Shown: one piece after another, positions 26,001 through 35,113 of the stretch | Layout of the letters: every line of letters begins with the position of its first letter | How positions within the stretch are numbered: position 1 is the first letter of the stretch | NCBI GenBank assembly: GCA_029582155.1 | Contig: CM055905.1 | Coordinates: 6,760,062-6,824,061, forward strand | Origin: Panopea generosa | Taxonomy: Eukaryota; Mollusca; Bivalvia; Adapedonta; Hiatellidae | DNA length: 64,000 bases | Reading direction: 5' to 3' | The notes under the pieces: generated by a model | Databases searched by the model: none | What the model saw: only the letters and a program-made list of their open reading frames with translations | Told to the model about the DNA's origin: nothing | Made by a program: the position numbers and the translations under genes

Positions 26001-29000
26001 TACTGCGTGAATGTACTGGTACGATGGAGGTATATGTCGTACAGTGTGAATGCACTGGTACGATGGCGGCATATGTTCGTACAGTGTGAATGCACCGGTA
26101 CGATGGAGGCATATGTTCCTACAGCGTGAATGCACCGGTACGATGGAGATATATGCACTTACAGTGCGACTGCACCAGTACGATGGAGGTATATGTTCGT
26201 ACATAATCGTACCGGTATATGTACGTACAGTGTGTAAATACCGGTACGATTGGGGTATATGTACGCACAGTGTGAATTAAAATGGTACGATTAAAGTATA
26301 TGTTCGAAAAGTGTGAATGCACTGCTACGATGGAGGTATATGTTCGTGCAATGTGAATGCACTGGTACGATGGATGTATATGTCCGTACATTGTGAATGT
26401 TCTGGTACGATGTAGGTATTTGTATGTACAGTGTGAATATACTGGTACGATGGAGGTATATGCTCGTACAGTGTGAATGTACTGGTACGATGGAGGTTTA
26501 TGTACGTACATTGTCAATATATGGTACACTGAATGTATATGTACGTACAGCGTGAATATACTGGTACGATGGAGGTATATGCTCGTACAGTGTGAATGTA
26601 CTGGTACGATGGAGGTTTATGTACGTAGTGTTAATGTACTGGTACGATGAATGTATATGTACGTACAGCGTGAATATACTGGTACGATGGAGGTATATGT
26701 ACTTACAGCGTGAATATACTGGTACGATGGAGGTATATTTACGTACAGCGTGATTATACTGGTACGATGGAGGTATATGTACGTACAGTGTGAATATACT
26801 GGTACGATGGAGGTATATGCTCGTACAGTGTGAATGTACTGGTACGATGGAGGTTTATGTACGTACAGTGTTAATGTACTGGTACGATGAATGTATATGT
26901 ACGTACAGCGTGAATATACTGGTACGATGGAGGTATATTTACGTACAGCGTGATTATACTGGTACGATGGAGGTATATGTACTTACAGTGTGAATGTACT
27001 GGTACGATGGAGGTATATGTACGTACAGCGTGAATATACTGGTACGATGGAGGTATATGTACTTACAGCGTGAATATACTGGTACGATGGAGGTATATTT
27101 ACGTACAGCGTGATTATACTGGTACGATGGAGGTATATGTACGTACAGTGTGAATGTACTGGTACGATGGAGGTATATGTACGTACAGCGTGAATGTACT
27201 GGTACGATGGAGGTATATGTACGTACAGCGTGAATGTACTGGTACGATGGAGGTATATGTACGTACAGCGTGAATGTACTGGTAAGATGGAGGTATATGT
27301 ACGTACAGTGTGAATGTACTGGTACGATGGAGGTATATGTACGTACAGCGTGAATATACTGGTACGATGGATGTATATGCTCGTACAGCGTGAATGTACT
27401 GGAACGATGGAGGTATATGTACGTACAGCTTGAATGTACTGGTACGATGGAGGTATATGTTCGTACAGCGTGAATATACTGGTACGATGGAGTCATATGT
27501 ACGTACAGCGTGAATGTACTGGTACGATGGAGGTATATGTACGAACAGTGTGAATATACTGGTACGATGGAGGTATATGTACGTACAGTGTGAATGTACT
27601 GGTACGATGGAGGTATATGCTCGTACAGTGTGAATGTACTGGTACGATGGAGGTATATGTACGTACAGTGTTAATATATGGTACACTGGATGTATATGTA
27701 CGTACAGCGTGAATATACTGGTATGATGGAGGTATATGCTCGTACAGTGTGAATGTACTGGTACGATGGAGGTTTATGTACGTACAGTGTTAATGTACTG
27801 GTACGATGGATGTATATGTACTTACAGCGTGAATATACTGGTACGATGGAGGTATATTTACGTACAGCGTGAATATACTGGTACGATGGAGGTATATGTA
27901 CGTACAGTGTGAATGTACTGGTACGATGGATGTATATGTACGTACAGCGTGAATGTACTGGTTCGATGGAGGTATATGTTCGTACTGCGTGAATGTACTG
28001 GTACGATGGAGGTATATGTCGTACAGTGTGAATGCACTGGTACGATGGCGGCATATGTTCGTACAGTGTGAATGCACCGGTACGATGGAGGCATATGTTC
28101 CTACAGCGTGAATGCACCGGTACGATGGAGATATATGCACTTACAGTGCGACTGCACCAGTACGATGGAGGTATATGTTCGTACATAATCGTACCGGTAT
28201 ATGTACGTACAGTGTGTAAATACCGGTACGATTGGGGTATATGTACGCACAGTGTGAATAAAAATGGTACGATTAAAGTATATGTTCGAAAAGTGTGAAT
28301 GCACTGCTACGATGGAGGTATATGTTCGTGCAATGTGAATGCACTGGTACGATGGATGTATATGTCCGTACATTGTGAATGTTCTGGTACGATGTAGGTA
28401 TTTGTATGTACAGTGTGAATATACTGGTACGATGGAGGTATATGCTCGTACAGTGTGAATGTACTGGTACGATGGAGGTTTATGTACGTACATTGTCAAT
28501 ATATGGTACACTGGATGTATATGTACGTACAGCGTGAATATACTGGTACGATGGAGGTATATGCTCGTACAGTGTGAATGTACTGGTACGATGGAGGTTT
28601 ATGTACGTAGTGTTAATGTACTGGTACGATGAATGTATATGTACGTACAGCGTGAATATACTGGTACGATGGAGGTATATGTACTTACAGCGTGAATATA
28701 CTGGTACGATGGAGGTATATTTACGTACAGCGTGATTATACTGGTACGATGGAGGTATATGTACGTACAGTGTGAATATACTGGTACGATGGAGGTATAT
28801 GCTCGTACAGTGTGAATGTACTGGTACGATGGAGGTTTATGTACGTACAGTGTTAATGTACTGGTACGATGAATGTATATGTACGTACAGCGTGAATATA
28901 CTGGTACGATGGAGGTATATGTACTTACAGCGTGAATATACTGGTACGATGGAGGTATATTTACGTACAGCGTGATTATACTGGTACGATGGAGGTATAT

Positions 29001-32000
29001 GTACGTACAGTGTGAATGTACTGGTACGATGGAGGTATATGTACGTACAGCGTGAATGTACTGGTACGATGGAGGTATATGTACGTACAGCGTGAATGTA
29101 CTGGTACGATGGAGGTATATGTACGTACAGCGTGAATGTACTGGTACGATGGAGGTATATGTACGTACAGTGTGAATGTACTGGTACGATGGAGGTATAT
29201 GTACGTACAGTGTGAATATACTGGTACGATGGATGTATATGCTCGTACAGCTTGAATATACTGGTACGATGGAGGTATATGTACGTACAGCGTGAATGTA
29301 CTGGTACGATGGATGTATATGTACGTACAGCGTGAATATACTGGTACGATGGAGATATATGTACGTACAGTGTGAATGTACTGGTACGGTGGATGTATAT
29401 GTACGTACAGCGTGAATATACTGGTACGATGGAGGTATATGTACGTACAGTGTGAATGTACTGGTACGATGGAGGTATATGTTCGTATGGTGTGAATATA
29501 CTGGTACGATGGTTGTATATGTTCATATAGTGAGAATGTACTGGTACGATGGAGGTATATGTACGTACAGGAATAACTTCATCTTCAGTAGAATCACAAG
29601 TGTCAATCCTTCTCACAAACTTTAGAACTGTTCCGAATTCGTTCTCCTCTGCAAATAGGAGAGTCCAATCCTGGGATTTGTCCTGAATCGGCATTCGATG
29701 TCCTACCGTGTGGCGGTCCTGCAGAATATAACACAATAGTTTTGTTCTTTATTATAATATCTTAAATATATACGTACTCGGAAAGAAATATAATACATTA
29801 TATGTTGATGTTTCAAGAGCAATAACATTAATTATGCCCTTTTGACAGTTCAAACACTCCGTCGAAATAAAACAATTTGGACTTTTTAGCAAGTAAAGTA
29901 GTAAAAAATATTAAATATATAAATTGGTTGGTTCTATTGTGCTTATAAAATGGTAGTATATCTATCACTTCTGGTCAGACATTTTCAACGTAAACCGTTT
30001 TAAAGGTATACTTTCTTTAGGTGTGCTTAACCCTATATTTGCATCGTGTATATAATTAACCTTTAAAGACCGTGTTAAGTGAATATTATCAAATTTGCTA
30101 AATGTCCCTATAACTATCGACTCATTTTTTCAAATAATAAAAGACTAATAGAAAACAATGGAATTCATGCGTCCATATTTTATATTAAAATTAGAAAATG
30201 TTGATTCAAATCATGACGATGTACTGCATTAACGACGTACCGCGAAATGTGCTTGTCCCTGGTCAGATACCCAGCCAACAACTACGTCCCCAGGGTACAT
30301 GTTGCCATTGCCTGATAATCCGAAACCAACCCAACCTGAAATGAGATATTTCTTCATATAGTTCATTTTTATTAATATTTGTGGTTATTTTTTCCATATA
30401 ATTCATTGTATTCGATTGATAGGTGCTGCTATTTCTTCATATAGTTCGTAATTTTGGATTAATGGATGTTATTTCTTCACAATTATAGTTCATTAATTTC
30501 GATTTATAGCTGTTATTTCTCCATATAATTCATTATTTTTTATCGATAAATGTTATTTCTTTATAATTATAGTACATTTTTTCTTCTTATAGCTGAATCC
30601 TTTTTCTACGCATTAAATTACTACAAGCCACCTACACCCTCTTAATAAACATGACACCGTTACTACAGAGGTCCGTTACTTTGTTATCACGCAACGTAAT
30701 ACGTTATGTATGTATAGGTCAAATTGTATATCACGTTTGTCTTAGTGAATTAAAGAATATCAGGCGATGAGTGTATATATTTTGTTATGCCAATTGTTAT
30801 CTTAGTCATGTAAGTTGTTAAGCAACGCATACATACCAGCGTTGTAGTATACAATATTTGTTGAAGACACTGGTGTCATCGTCGTTAAAGTGGTAAAAGA
30901 GTGCAAGCAGGGCAAAAAGGCGAAAACCTGGTTTCTGTTTCACATATTTAAGTAGAAGTACATGTGTCGACTTAAATAATTCTAAAACATCACGATTTTA
31001 GACTAGTACCAGTAAAACTGCATGCATAGATTCATTGACATTGATAAAAGAATGTACATGTATAAGTGACCAGTTAAAATTACGTTTTAAAACAAATGTT
31101 GGTAAACAGACGCTTGATAAAAAGGAAGTTGCTTCTGCATAACCATAAATAAATAAAGATATAGGGTCGTTCTTTTAAAACATGTTTGCCGTGTTCCTAC
31201 CCGAACCTTTTTTACTGTTTTTCGAAGTGTTTAATTTTGTTTTCATGATTTCTGGGCGAATAAAGTGAATTTTCAGAGAAAATATATTTGCTAAAAAAAT
31301 AGAATATCGCTTTTATCTGTGTAATTCCGTTTTATTTGCTGACCGATTTGTCTCTGCGCCGCCATTGTGTTTTTGATAAGAAAAGTTCATGTGTGGAAAT
31401 ACAGATTCAGGTTTCATAAATATGCCAAAAACACATTTTTAGTTGTTTCTAAACGAATTCCGCCATTCGAAATCAACACATTGACAAATTGTCTTAAAAT
31501 GATATACTAGTATATACAGGACTTATAGATGTCAATAATCATGCTCAATAATTGTTTCTGTGTACTTCTTATAAGAAGATTTTTAAAATTTACCTTGAAT
31601 TCGTCTGCCCTTAAGACCTCATGGGGGTAGGGGACCACGACATTCACATAGGTATTTACCGTCATGTAAGCAACAACAAATCACACCGAAAAAAAACATT
31701 CACAAAAGTCTATAAAGTCAAAACAAATAACAAGTTTGGCAATTTCTCGGATATATATTTTGTAAAGTAGGCCCCGCTCAAGGGCCAAACCGTGAGACCC
31801 AGTTGTATGACAATTTGCCAAGCGGTTTCAGAGAAATCGTTTGAAGGAAAAGTTAACGACATATTGACACTGGGCGGTAAAAATGAGCAAGCAAAAATAC
31901 AAACGAAAATAAGACAACACTTACCTTTAGCCCGCACATGGACTTCAAACGTTACGTGAGTGTCGTTGAAATTCCAGAACAAAATATAATTCCCATCTTT

Positions 32001-32123
32001 GTCAAGCAACGTAGACTGCTTATATTTTTCCGTCGTCTTTACTCCGGGTATGGAAGCGCCTAACGTCAGGCAGATAACCATATATATGACGGCAACACTA
32101 AGGAACGCAGCCATGATGCCCAT
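7930..32123 (-). CDS. MOXD1: DBH-like copper monooxygenase (MOXD type), 12 exons
   Basis: Twelve minus-strand exons join in phase to a predicted 568-residue protein, close to the usual 600 or so. Residues 1-23 form a signal peptide (hydrophobic FLSVAVIYMVICLTLG). About 35-145 is a DOMON domain. About 205-505 hold the two copper type II ascorbate-dependent monooxygenase domains. The expected copper ligands are present: HH at 247-248 (VHHILLY), His317 (METHFDNP), His399/His401 (QHSHLLG) and Met474 (AEEMC). The family hydroxylates small substrates using copper, ascorbate and oxygen in the secretory pathway; the substrate of MOXD members is not established. Start: the first ATG (ACAATGG) is used, and a second ATG three codons on has an equally good context. 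Other paralogues of the DBH/MOXD family remain possible. Four introns carry large minisatellites (introns 3, 5, 7, 11). Confidence 0.9.
8788..8910. repeat. Long imperfect hairpin in intron 11
   Basis: The left arm 8788-8824 and right arm 8875-8910 are reverse complements over about 36 bp with one indel and two mismatches (core TGTAATTTTGAAAT). The loop is 50 nt. This fits a small MITE-like element or a hairpin-forming transcript. No clear target duplication was seen. Confidence 0.75.
9010..14071. repeat. 63 bp minisatellite, about 80 units (intron 11)
   Basis: Head-to-tail units of 63 bp, recognisable by TGTGATTGGGCCTGCTC and AACACAACATGCTAACTAGC. The stretch 9130-11350 is highly homogeneous, while 11350-14071 is diverged, with CGACACGCT variants and unit-length changes. 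All reading frames contain stops, so it is not coding. It fills most of intron 11 of the monooxygenase gene. Confidence 0.98.
12111..12640. repeat. 129 bp higher-order repeat inside the 63 bp array
   Basis: A dimer of two variant units, one with TGATTGAAGCTGCTCTTGG and one with TAATTGGGTCTGCTCATGG plus an extra ACA, repeats four times at exact 129 bp spacing (starts 12111, 12240, 12369, 12498). Confidence 0.9.
14608..14724 (-). CDS. MOXD1: Monooxygenase exon 11
   Basis: Residues 505-543, with a W-x-N-x-T motif (DWTNKT, a possible N-glycosylation site) and CGGDGFNE at the end. Weakly conserved C-terminal region, shorter than in vertebrate MOXD1. Acceptor AAACTG on plus reads as CAG on minus; donor GAA|GTAAGT. 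Confidence 0.75.
15027..15143 (-). CDS. MOXD1: Monooxygenase exon 10: CuM Met
   Basis: Residues 466-504. GGLSTAEEMCLTFVYYYP contains Met474, the expected methionine ligand of copper M. Acceptor TTCCAG, donor TTG|GTAAGG. Confidence 0.88.
15188..15505. repeat. Diverged tandem duplication in intron 9
   Basis: Two units of about 150-170 bp share AATCGTGCA.TTTGTG, TATATGGTGAC.CGAA and ATATATGAAAAAGAT-type blocks in the same order. Non-coding. Confidence 0.65.
15609..16180 (+). pseudogene. Degraded transposon-like gene fragment in intron 9
   Basis: In shifting plus-strand frames: KLLEGTNDVKPVDITALVS (about 15640), then ACDQSLYVLAKHMQW and MFGGPHIEIAAM within 15672-15971, then KASHVSRTRHAHQVTACVLH (about 16014-16075). 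By memory this series belongs to a large multi-copy protein family of unknown function common in cnidarian, sponge and mollusc genomes (ACDQPLY.LAK..QW ... MFGG.HIE). It is broken by frameshifts. It runs antisense to the host gene. Confidence 0.6.
16248..16307 (-). CDS. MOXD1: Monooxygenase exon 9
   Basis: Residues 446-465, GDSFRVECTYDSRGRTLPTF, the family's 'GD.L.VEC.Y....R' block. Only 60 bp; acceptor TTTCAG, donor TTT|GTAAGT. Confidence 0.85.
17017..17208 (-). CDS. MOXD1: Monooxygenase exon 8: CuM HxH
   Basis: Residues 382-445. QHSHLLGAGMKTRHFRNG contains the His-x-His pair for copper M, followed by DFNFQELRVL. Acceptor CTACAG, donor CCG|GTATGA. Confidence 0.9.
17465..19232. repeat. 31 bp minisatellite, about 56 units (intron 7)
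   Basis: Unit of 31 bp with ACTGTATACTGGTTATCATA and TTGAATGGCGC. It fills intron 7 and starts at the 5' splice site of exon 7: the first unit holds the donor GTAAAC. Internal structure includes a near-exact duplication of a block of about 230 bp (17490-17700 against 17722-17935). Confidence 0.97.
19235..19504 (-). CDS. MOXD1: Monooxygenase exon 7: third CuH ligand and domain junction
   Basis: Residues 292-381, PFYFPEQVGFSVG, then METHFDNP (His317, third copper H ligand), DNSGMRI and FLQMVPP. The donor GAGAG|GTAAAC lies inside the first unit of the 31 bp array of intron 7. Confidence 0.9.
19505..20812 (-). other. Intron 6, no other feature recognised
   Basis: Ordinary AT-rich intron between exons 7 and 6. 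A plus-strand frame of 62 residues at 20091-20279 resembles nothing I know. Confidence 0.6.
20813..20986 (-). CDS. MOXD1: Monooxygenase exon 6: CuH His pair
   Basis: Residues 234-291. VHHILLYRC carries the two adjacent histidines that bind copper H, and the exon ends ILAWAIGGQ, conserved in the family. Acceptor TTTCAG, donor GGTCAG|GTAAAT. Confidence 0.9.
21391..22310. repeat. 44 bp minisatellite, about 21 units (intron 5)
   Basis: Unit of 44 bp containing CTGGCTTACCTGTATCGATA and ATGTTTACAAC. Three unit variants (CCCATACCTGG, CCCATATCTGG, ACCGATACCTGG) alternate so that a 132 bp trimer recurs. On the minus strand, the sense strand of the host gene, nearly every unit reads ACAGGTAAGCC, a consensus splice donor. 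Confidence 0.97.
22311..23143 (-). other. Rest of intron 5, with a diverged internal duplication
   Basis: Between about 22540 and 23060 two loosely similar blocks share features such as TACACATTG.C, ATTCGCCATTATTAT/ATTGCCATTATAT and AAGATATGCTC..ACAAA. A 137-residue plus-strand frame here overlaps them and has no family resemblance, so I do not call it a gene. Confidence 0.5.
23144..23224 (-). CDS. MOXD1: Monooxygenase exon 5: start of copper domain 1
   Basis: Residues 207-233, YLVPNDTTTYWCRAF then KHHMIK. The TTYWC motif is diagnostic for the N-terminal monooxygenase domain. Acceptor TTGCAG, donor AAG|GTACAA. Confidence 0.88.
23688..23861 (-). CDS. MOXD1: Monooxygenase exon 4: linker to copper domain
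   Basis: Residues 149-206, EGTVRLIYAYSHTDP... then YHGTTRGTKSVSLL, matching the conserved 'V..IWAY....Y H...RG.KS..LL' pattern after DOMON. Acceptor TTTCAG, donor AAT|GTAATT. Confidence 0.88.
24001..24150 (+). mobile_element. tRNA-derived SINE, copy 2 (intron 3)
   Basis: tRNA-like head (A box TGGTCCAGTGGTAGAGCA, B box GGGTTCGATTC) and the same conserved core (ACAAGACGCTTTTT ... CTGGCTCTACCCAGGAA) as the copy at 7392. Its 3' end passes directly into the 40 bp minisatellite. Antisense to the monooxygenase gene. Confidence 0.75.
25380..28972. repeat. 1,982 bp higher-order duplication in the 40 bp array
   Basis: A block of at least 1.6 kb (about 25380-26990) recurs at a constant offset of 1,982 bp (about 27362-28972) with the same rare variants and even the same irregular units. 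For example, the frames 25689-26204 and 27671-28186 translate identically. Confidence 0.92.
26205..26251. repeat. 14 bp inverted repeat embedded in the array (also at 24622 and 28187)
   Basis: AATCGTACCGGTAT and its exact reverse complement, separated by 19 nt. The same structure is at 24622-24668 and 28187-28233. It looks like an array unit joined in inverted orientation, then copied with the higher-order block. Confidence 0.8.
29569..29718 (-). CDS. MOXD1: Monooxygenase exon 3: end of DOMON
   Basis: Residues 99-148, starting DRHTVGHRMP and including QDWTLL and LKFVRRIDTCD, as in MOXD proteins. The acceptor is TCTGCAG. The donor CCT|GTACGTACATATACC is itself the first unit of the 40 bp minisatellite that fills intron 3. 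Confidence 0.88.
30241..30335 (-). CDS. MOXD1: Monooxygenase exon 2: DOMON
   Basis: Residues 67-98, WVGFGLSGNGNMYPGDVVVG and then WVSDQGQAHFA, a hallmark DOMON segment (GFG-S, D-V-GWV). The acceptor is TTTCAG and the donor is GCG|GTACGT. The phase joins exon 1 exactly. Confidence 0.9.
30338..30600. repeat. Degenerate tandem repeat of about 60 bp (intron 1)
   Basis: Five loose copies of TTATTTCTTCATATAGTTCAT-like blocks separated by AATTTCGATT.AT.G-type sequence. Diverged and non-coding, just upstream of the exon 2 acceptor. Confidence 0.6.
30601..31924 (-). other. Rest of intron 1, nothing recognised
   Basis: AT-rich intron sequence without coding or mobile-element signal. Confidence 0.6.
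31925..32123 (-). CDS. MOXD1: Monooxygenase exon 1: signal peptide and start of DOMON
   Basis: Encodes residues 1-66 plus one base. It begins MGIMAAFL, then a hydrophobic signal segment, then YKQSTLLDKDGNYILFWNF, typical of the DOMON start in DBH/MOXD proteins. The donor is CTAAAG|GTAAGTG; phase 1. Confidence 0.88.
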
Positions 32124-32745
32124 TGTAGTGGTTCCGTTTTACGAATGAAAGCATGAGTGTAATAGATGTAGTTATAGTCATGTGAACTAACACGTGATAT
32201 GTTGTTTAGCGACACACGTATGTGTTATCATTTTGAGCTACTTTTTGATCCAACTTTGTATAGTGTCATGATAAAAATCGAATTATGAAATGATACTAAG
32301 TTTTGTTATAACTGTTTACAGCCGAAGAGATACAAAATATGTTGAAGTTAGTATGTTTTTTGTATCTTTTTTTAAATTATATAATGTGCAGACTAACTCA
32401 AATATTGTACATTCCCTCTTTTACACTACAATAGCACGGTTTTCTGTATATTTGTTTCGATCATATATAATAAATATATACTCAATCGTAAAAGTGTGCC
32501 TTTTTATTTTTTGATTATTTTAATTCTACAAAGTATAAAGTTGTCAAATTTGAAACATAAGAATATCGGTCGTTACGGTTAATAGACACAACGAAATATA
32601 AGTCAAACTATGGCTTATTATTACGTAATAACCCGAATTGCGTTTTTGCAGGATTTCCACGTGGAACATGTATACATAGTACAAGTGGCGTAACTTGTTT
32701 TCTCTACACTCTTTCACACATGTATATCACTGTAGACCGCGAATA
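32124..32745. other. Upstream flank of the monooxygenase gene
   Basis: The promoter and 5' UTR are expected here for the minus-strand gene, but I cannot identify a TATA box or initiator with confidence. A 74-residue plus frame at 32290-32514 is AT-rich and unconvincing. Confidence 0.4.
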
Positions 32746-32751
32746 TGCCAC

Positions 32752-33337
32752 GACTATCAGAACGTCAGCGTTTAGACGCCTTAATGATGCTGGGCAGAAA
32801 TGACTCAGTCACTGCAATTTCACTTGCACTTAATTGCCATAGAAACACCATAATCAAGTAACATGGTAGGGTTATGCAAACAGGTACTGTTACCGACCGT
32901 CCTCGATCCGGCAGGCCACTTGTGTCTGGCGTCATATTGAGTTGACGCTCTTGAGACATCGAAACCAAACCGCCTCTGCTACAGCGAAGCAATGCGGTAT
33001 AAGCCGAGACACGGTTCTGAGACGACTTCGTCAACGTGCTACGCCTATTCGATCGAGAATTCCCTGTATGTCCAAACAAAAGGCGCAGTGGAACAGAATC
33101 GTCTTTACTGATGAATCTCAGTTTAATCTTAGCCACCATGACGGTAAGGTTAGAGTGTACAGACGTACAACAGAGCGATTTGCGGACGCCTGTGTCCTTC
33201 AGAGGAACAGGTTCGGTGGGGGCGGGATCATGGCAAATAGGACAGATCTGGTTTTCGTTCAGGTTGTCAGAAATGTACAATATTTAAAGCATAATGCAAC
33301 CATGAAGTGCTGTCTAATGAACCATCAAATCTCTTAA
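32752..33337 (+). pseudogene. Tc1/mariner transposase relic, internally deleted
   Basis: Starts MPRLSERQRLDALMMLGRN (32752), then the helix-turn-helix part LALNCHRNTI, a stop, DRPRSGRP (about 32897-32922), a second DNA-binding part ATAKQCGISRDTVLRRLRQR, and then the catalytic-domain start WNRIVFTDESQFNL, with the first Asp of the DDE triad. Frame changes occur at about 32870 and 32940. About 25-40 residues before WNRIVFTDES and the whole downstream catalytic part are missing. No inverted terminal repeats were found on the left; CTCAGTGTATGTA at 33419 may be a right end. Confidence 0.8.
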
Positions 33338-35113
33338 ATGATGAAATTATTTTCTAATTTTGAATCACGATGAACAACTTATTGTACAATGAGTAAGAAT
33401 AAAGCGTTTCTTTGTCTCCTCAGTGTATGTATAATATATATATATGATTGAAAAAGAATCCAAAAAACTTTCAATCTATATTTATAGTATTTTCTACTTA
33501 GATTTTCAAAACTGCGCTAGTTTTATTATATTCCTTAAATGGAATTTCCTGATAAATATACTTCGATATTAATATATCCCCTTTGGTAAAATGCACAGGT
33601 GTTAAAAATCAGTTGAAGTGTGATGATTTTAAAACTAAATTATTATTATCATGCGAACACTGTAATTGCCTTCGTGTTCGTTGTGTATGTTAACGTTTGC
33701 GTGCGCTATCTGGATCTGTTTAAGACCTGGAACGTCAGTGTTTTGCACAATGAAAAGCTGTAAGGTAGCCGTTTTAGAAGACGCCATTGATATAAAATAA
33801 GAACATTAAAAAGCACTTAAAACGTCGTAGAGGACCTCACATTTAGTTTTTTTTTAGGTTAGTCAACTGATACGCTGGATACTAATAATGGTATCTATTT
33901 TGTTTTGCACTTTGACTTATTAGTATATGGCAACCGTACAGCCAATAAATATGCGTCCTCAATGATGAAATTTGGCATGTGTCCAGTTGTTACCTGAACA
34001 GAATGACATTCTAATGTGTTAGTAAATATCCATGCAATACGGCAAGATAACAGTTAACATGTGACCTCATTAATAATGTTTCTCAAGTGCCATCTCAGAT
34101 ATGCATTGATATAATATTAAAATAATTGCGATTGGACATTTAAGATCAAACAACGAGTCAATAACATTTAATAAAACGATCCATTGAAAGCATAGAAGTA
34201 GCAGTATCAAGCGTGTTTGGGAGGTTTAATAAAACTTGTAACCGCCATCATGATCCCTATCATCAGCATCAGTAGTACCCTCCTACATCCAATGATCCCC
34301 CATTCAATGGGAGTAAGAAACTAATAACACTGCGTCAAATAAAAAGAACCAAAGTCGGTTGTGTACAATGCCAGATGTTTTAGTTTAGGTTTAAAAACAA
34401 ATAGAAGTTGTGGTTGTAAAGTATGTTGCGACTGGCACTAAGAAAAATAAATAAATTGGGTGTTCTTCAAAAGTATGTCAGGTGTCTGTTAAACTTGGCC
34501 CATTTCTTATATGCAATGTTAGCTTAACGCATTAAAATCAAATTTTGAATCTAGTACTTGAGATTTAATATACATGTATAGTCAGTCCAGTATTCAGTAG
34601 TATCCGGTGTAGGAGCGTAATACACCCACTACATATTTCTATTAACCAAGTGTTTTTATCACTAACGATTCACTACTCCTAGTGTTATACCACTACCGAT
34701 TCACTACACCGATGTATTCATTCGCGCTGTCAAGACAAAAAAAACAACAAGAAACGTCACTGGTAAGTGTCGCATGCCCCCGAAATGGTCTTAACAATGT
34801 AACTATGTTATAATAGGTAGCGATGTATCCATGAATATAAAGAGTAATGGAATGATGTTTCAGACTAAACATGCAATTCATGTTTTTTACATTAAAGCAT
34901 GACCTTGATATATGATGTAATGGTCTGGGTATTTCAACAGTTAAATGCTGCTGAAACATCATCACGACATGCTGATCACTTGTGTCAAGCTATTTTAAAA
35001 TCCCTAAATGTAAGACAAAGTTACAGATCAATTGTTGATAAATTGAGCCAAGTGTTTTTGAAATCCATCCATGTATGATAAAGTTGAAGGGCGGACTTGA
35101 AATCTCAAATAGA
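33338..35113. other. Intergenic stretch, nothing recognised
   Basis: AT-rich sequence with a short TA run near 33430 and no coding or mobile-element signal I can support. Confidence 0.6.

Larger units (their letters stand above)
24163..29570. repeat. 40 bp minisatellite, about 135 units (intron 3)
   Basis: Unit of 40 bp: GTACTGGTACGATGGAGGTA followed by TATGTACGTACAGCGTGAAT. Because 40 is not a multiple of 3 and the unit has no stop in any minus frame, the array produces many long overlapping minus-strand frames with a 40-residue period; these are by-products, not genes. The last unit forms the 5' splice site of exon 3. Unit variants are arranged in higher-order blocks. Confidence 0.98.

Noticed and set aside
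24041-29736. Many overlapping long minus-strand reading frames, some over 170 residues
   Set aside because: They are produced by a 40 bp tandem repeat with no stop in any minus frame; the frame rotates each unit, and only exon 3 at the right end is genuine.
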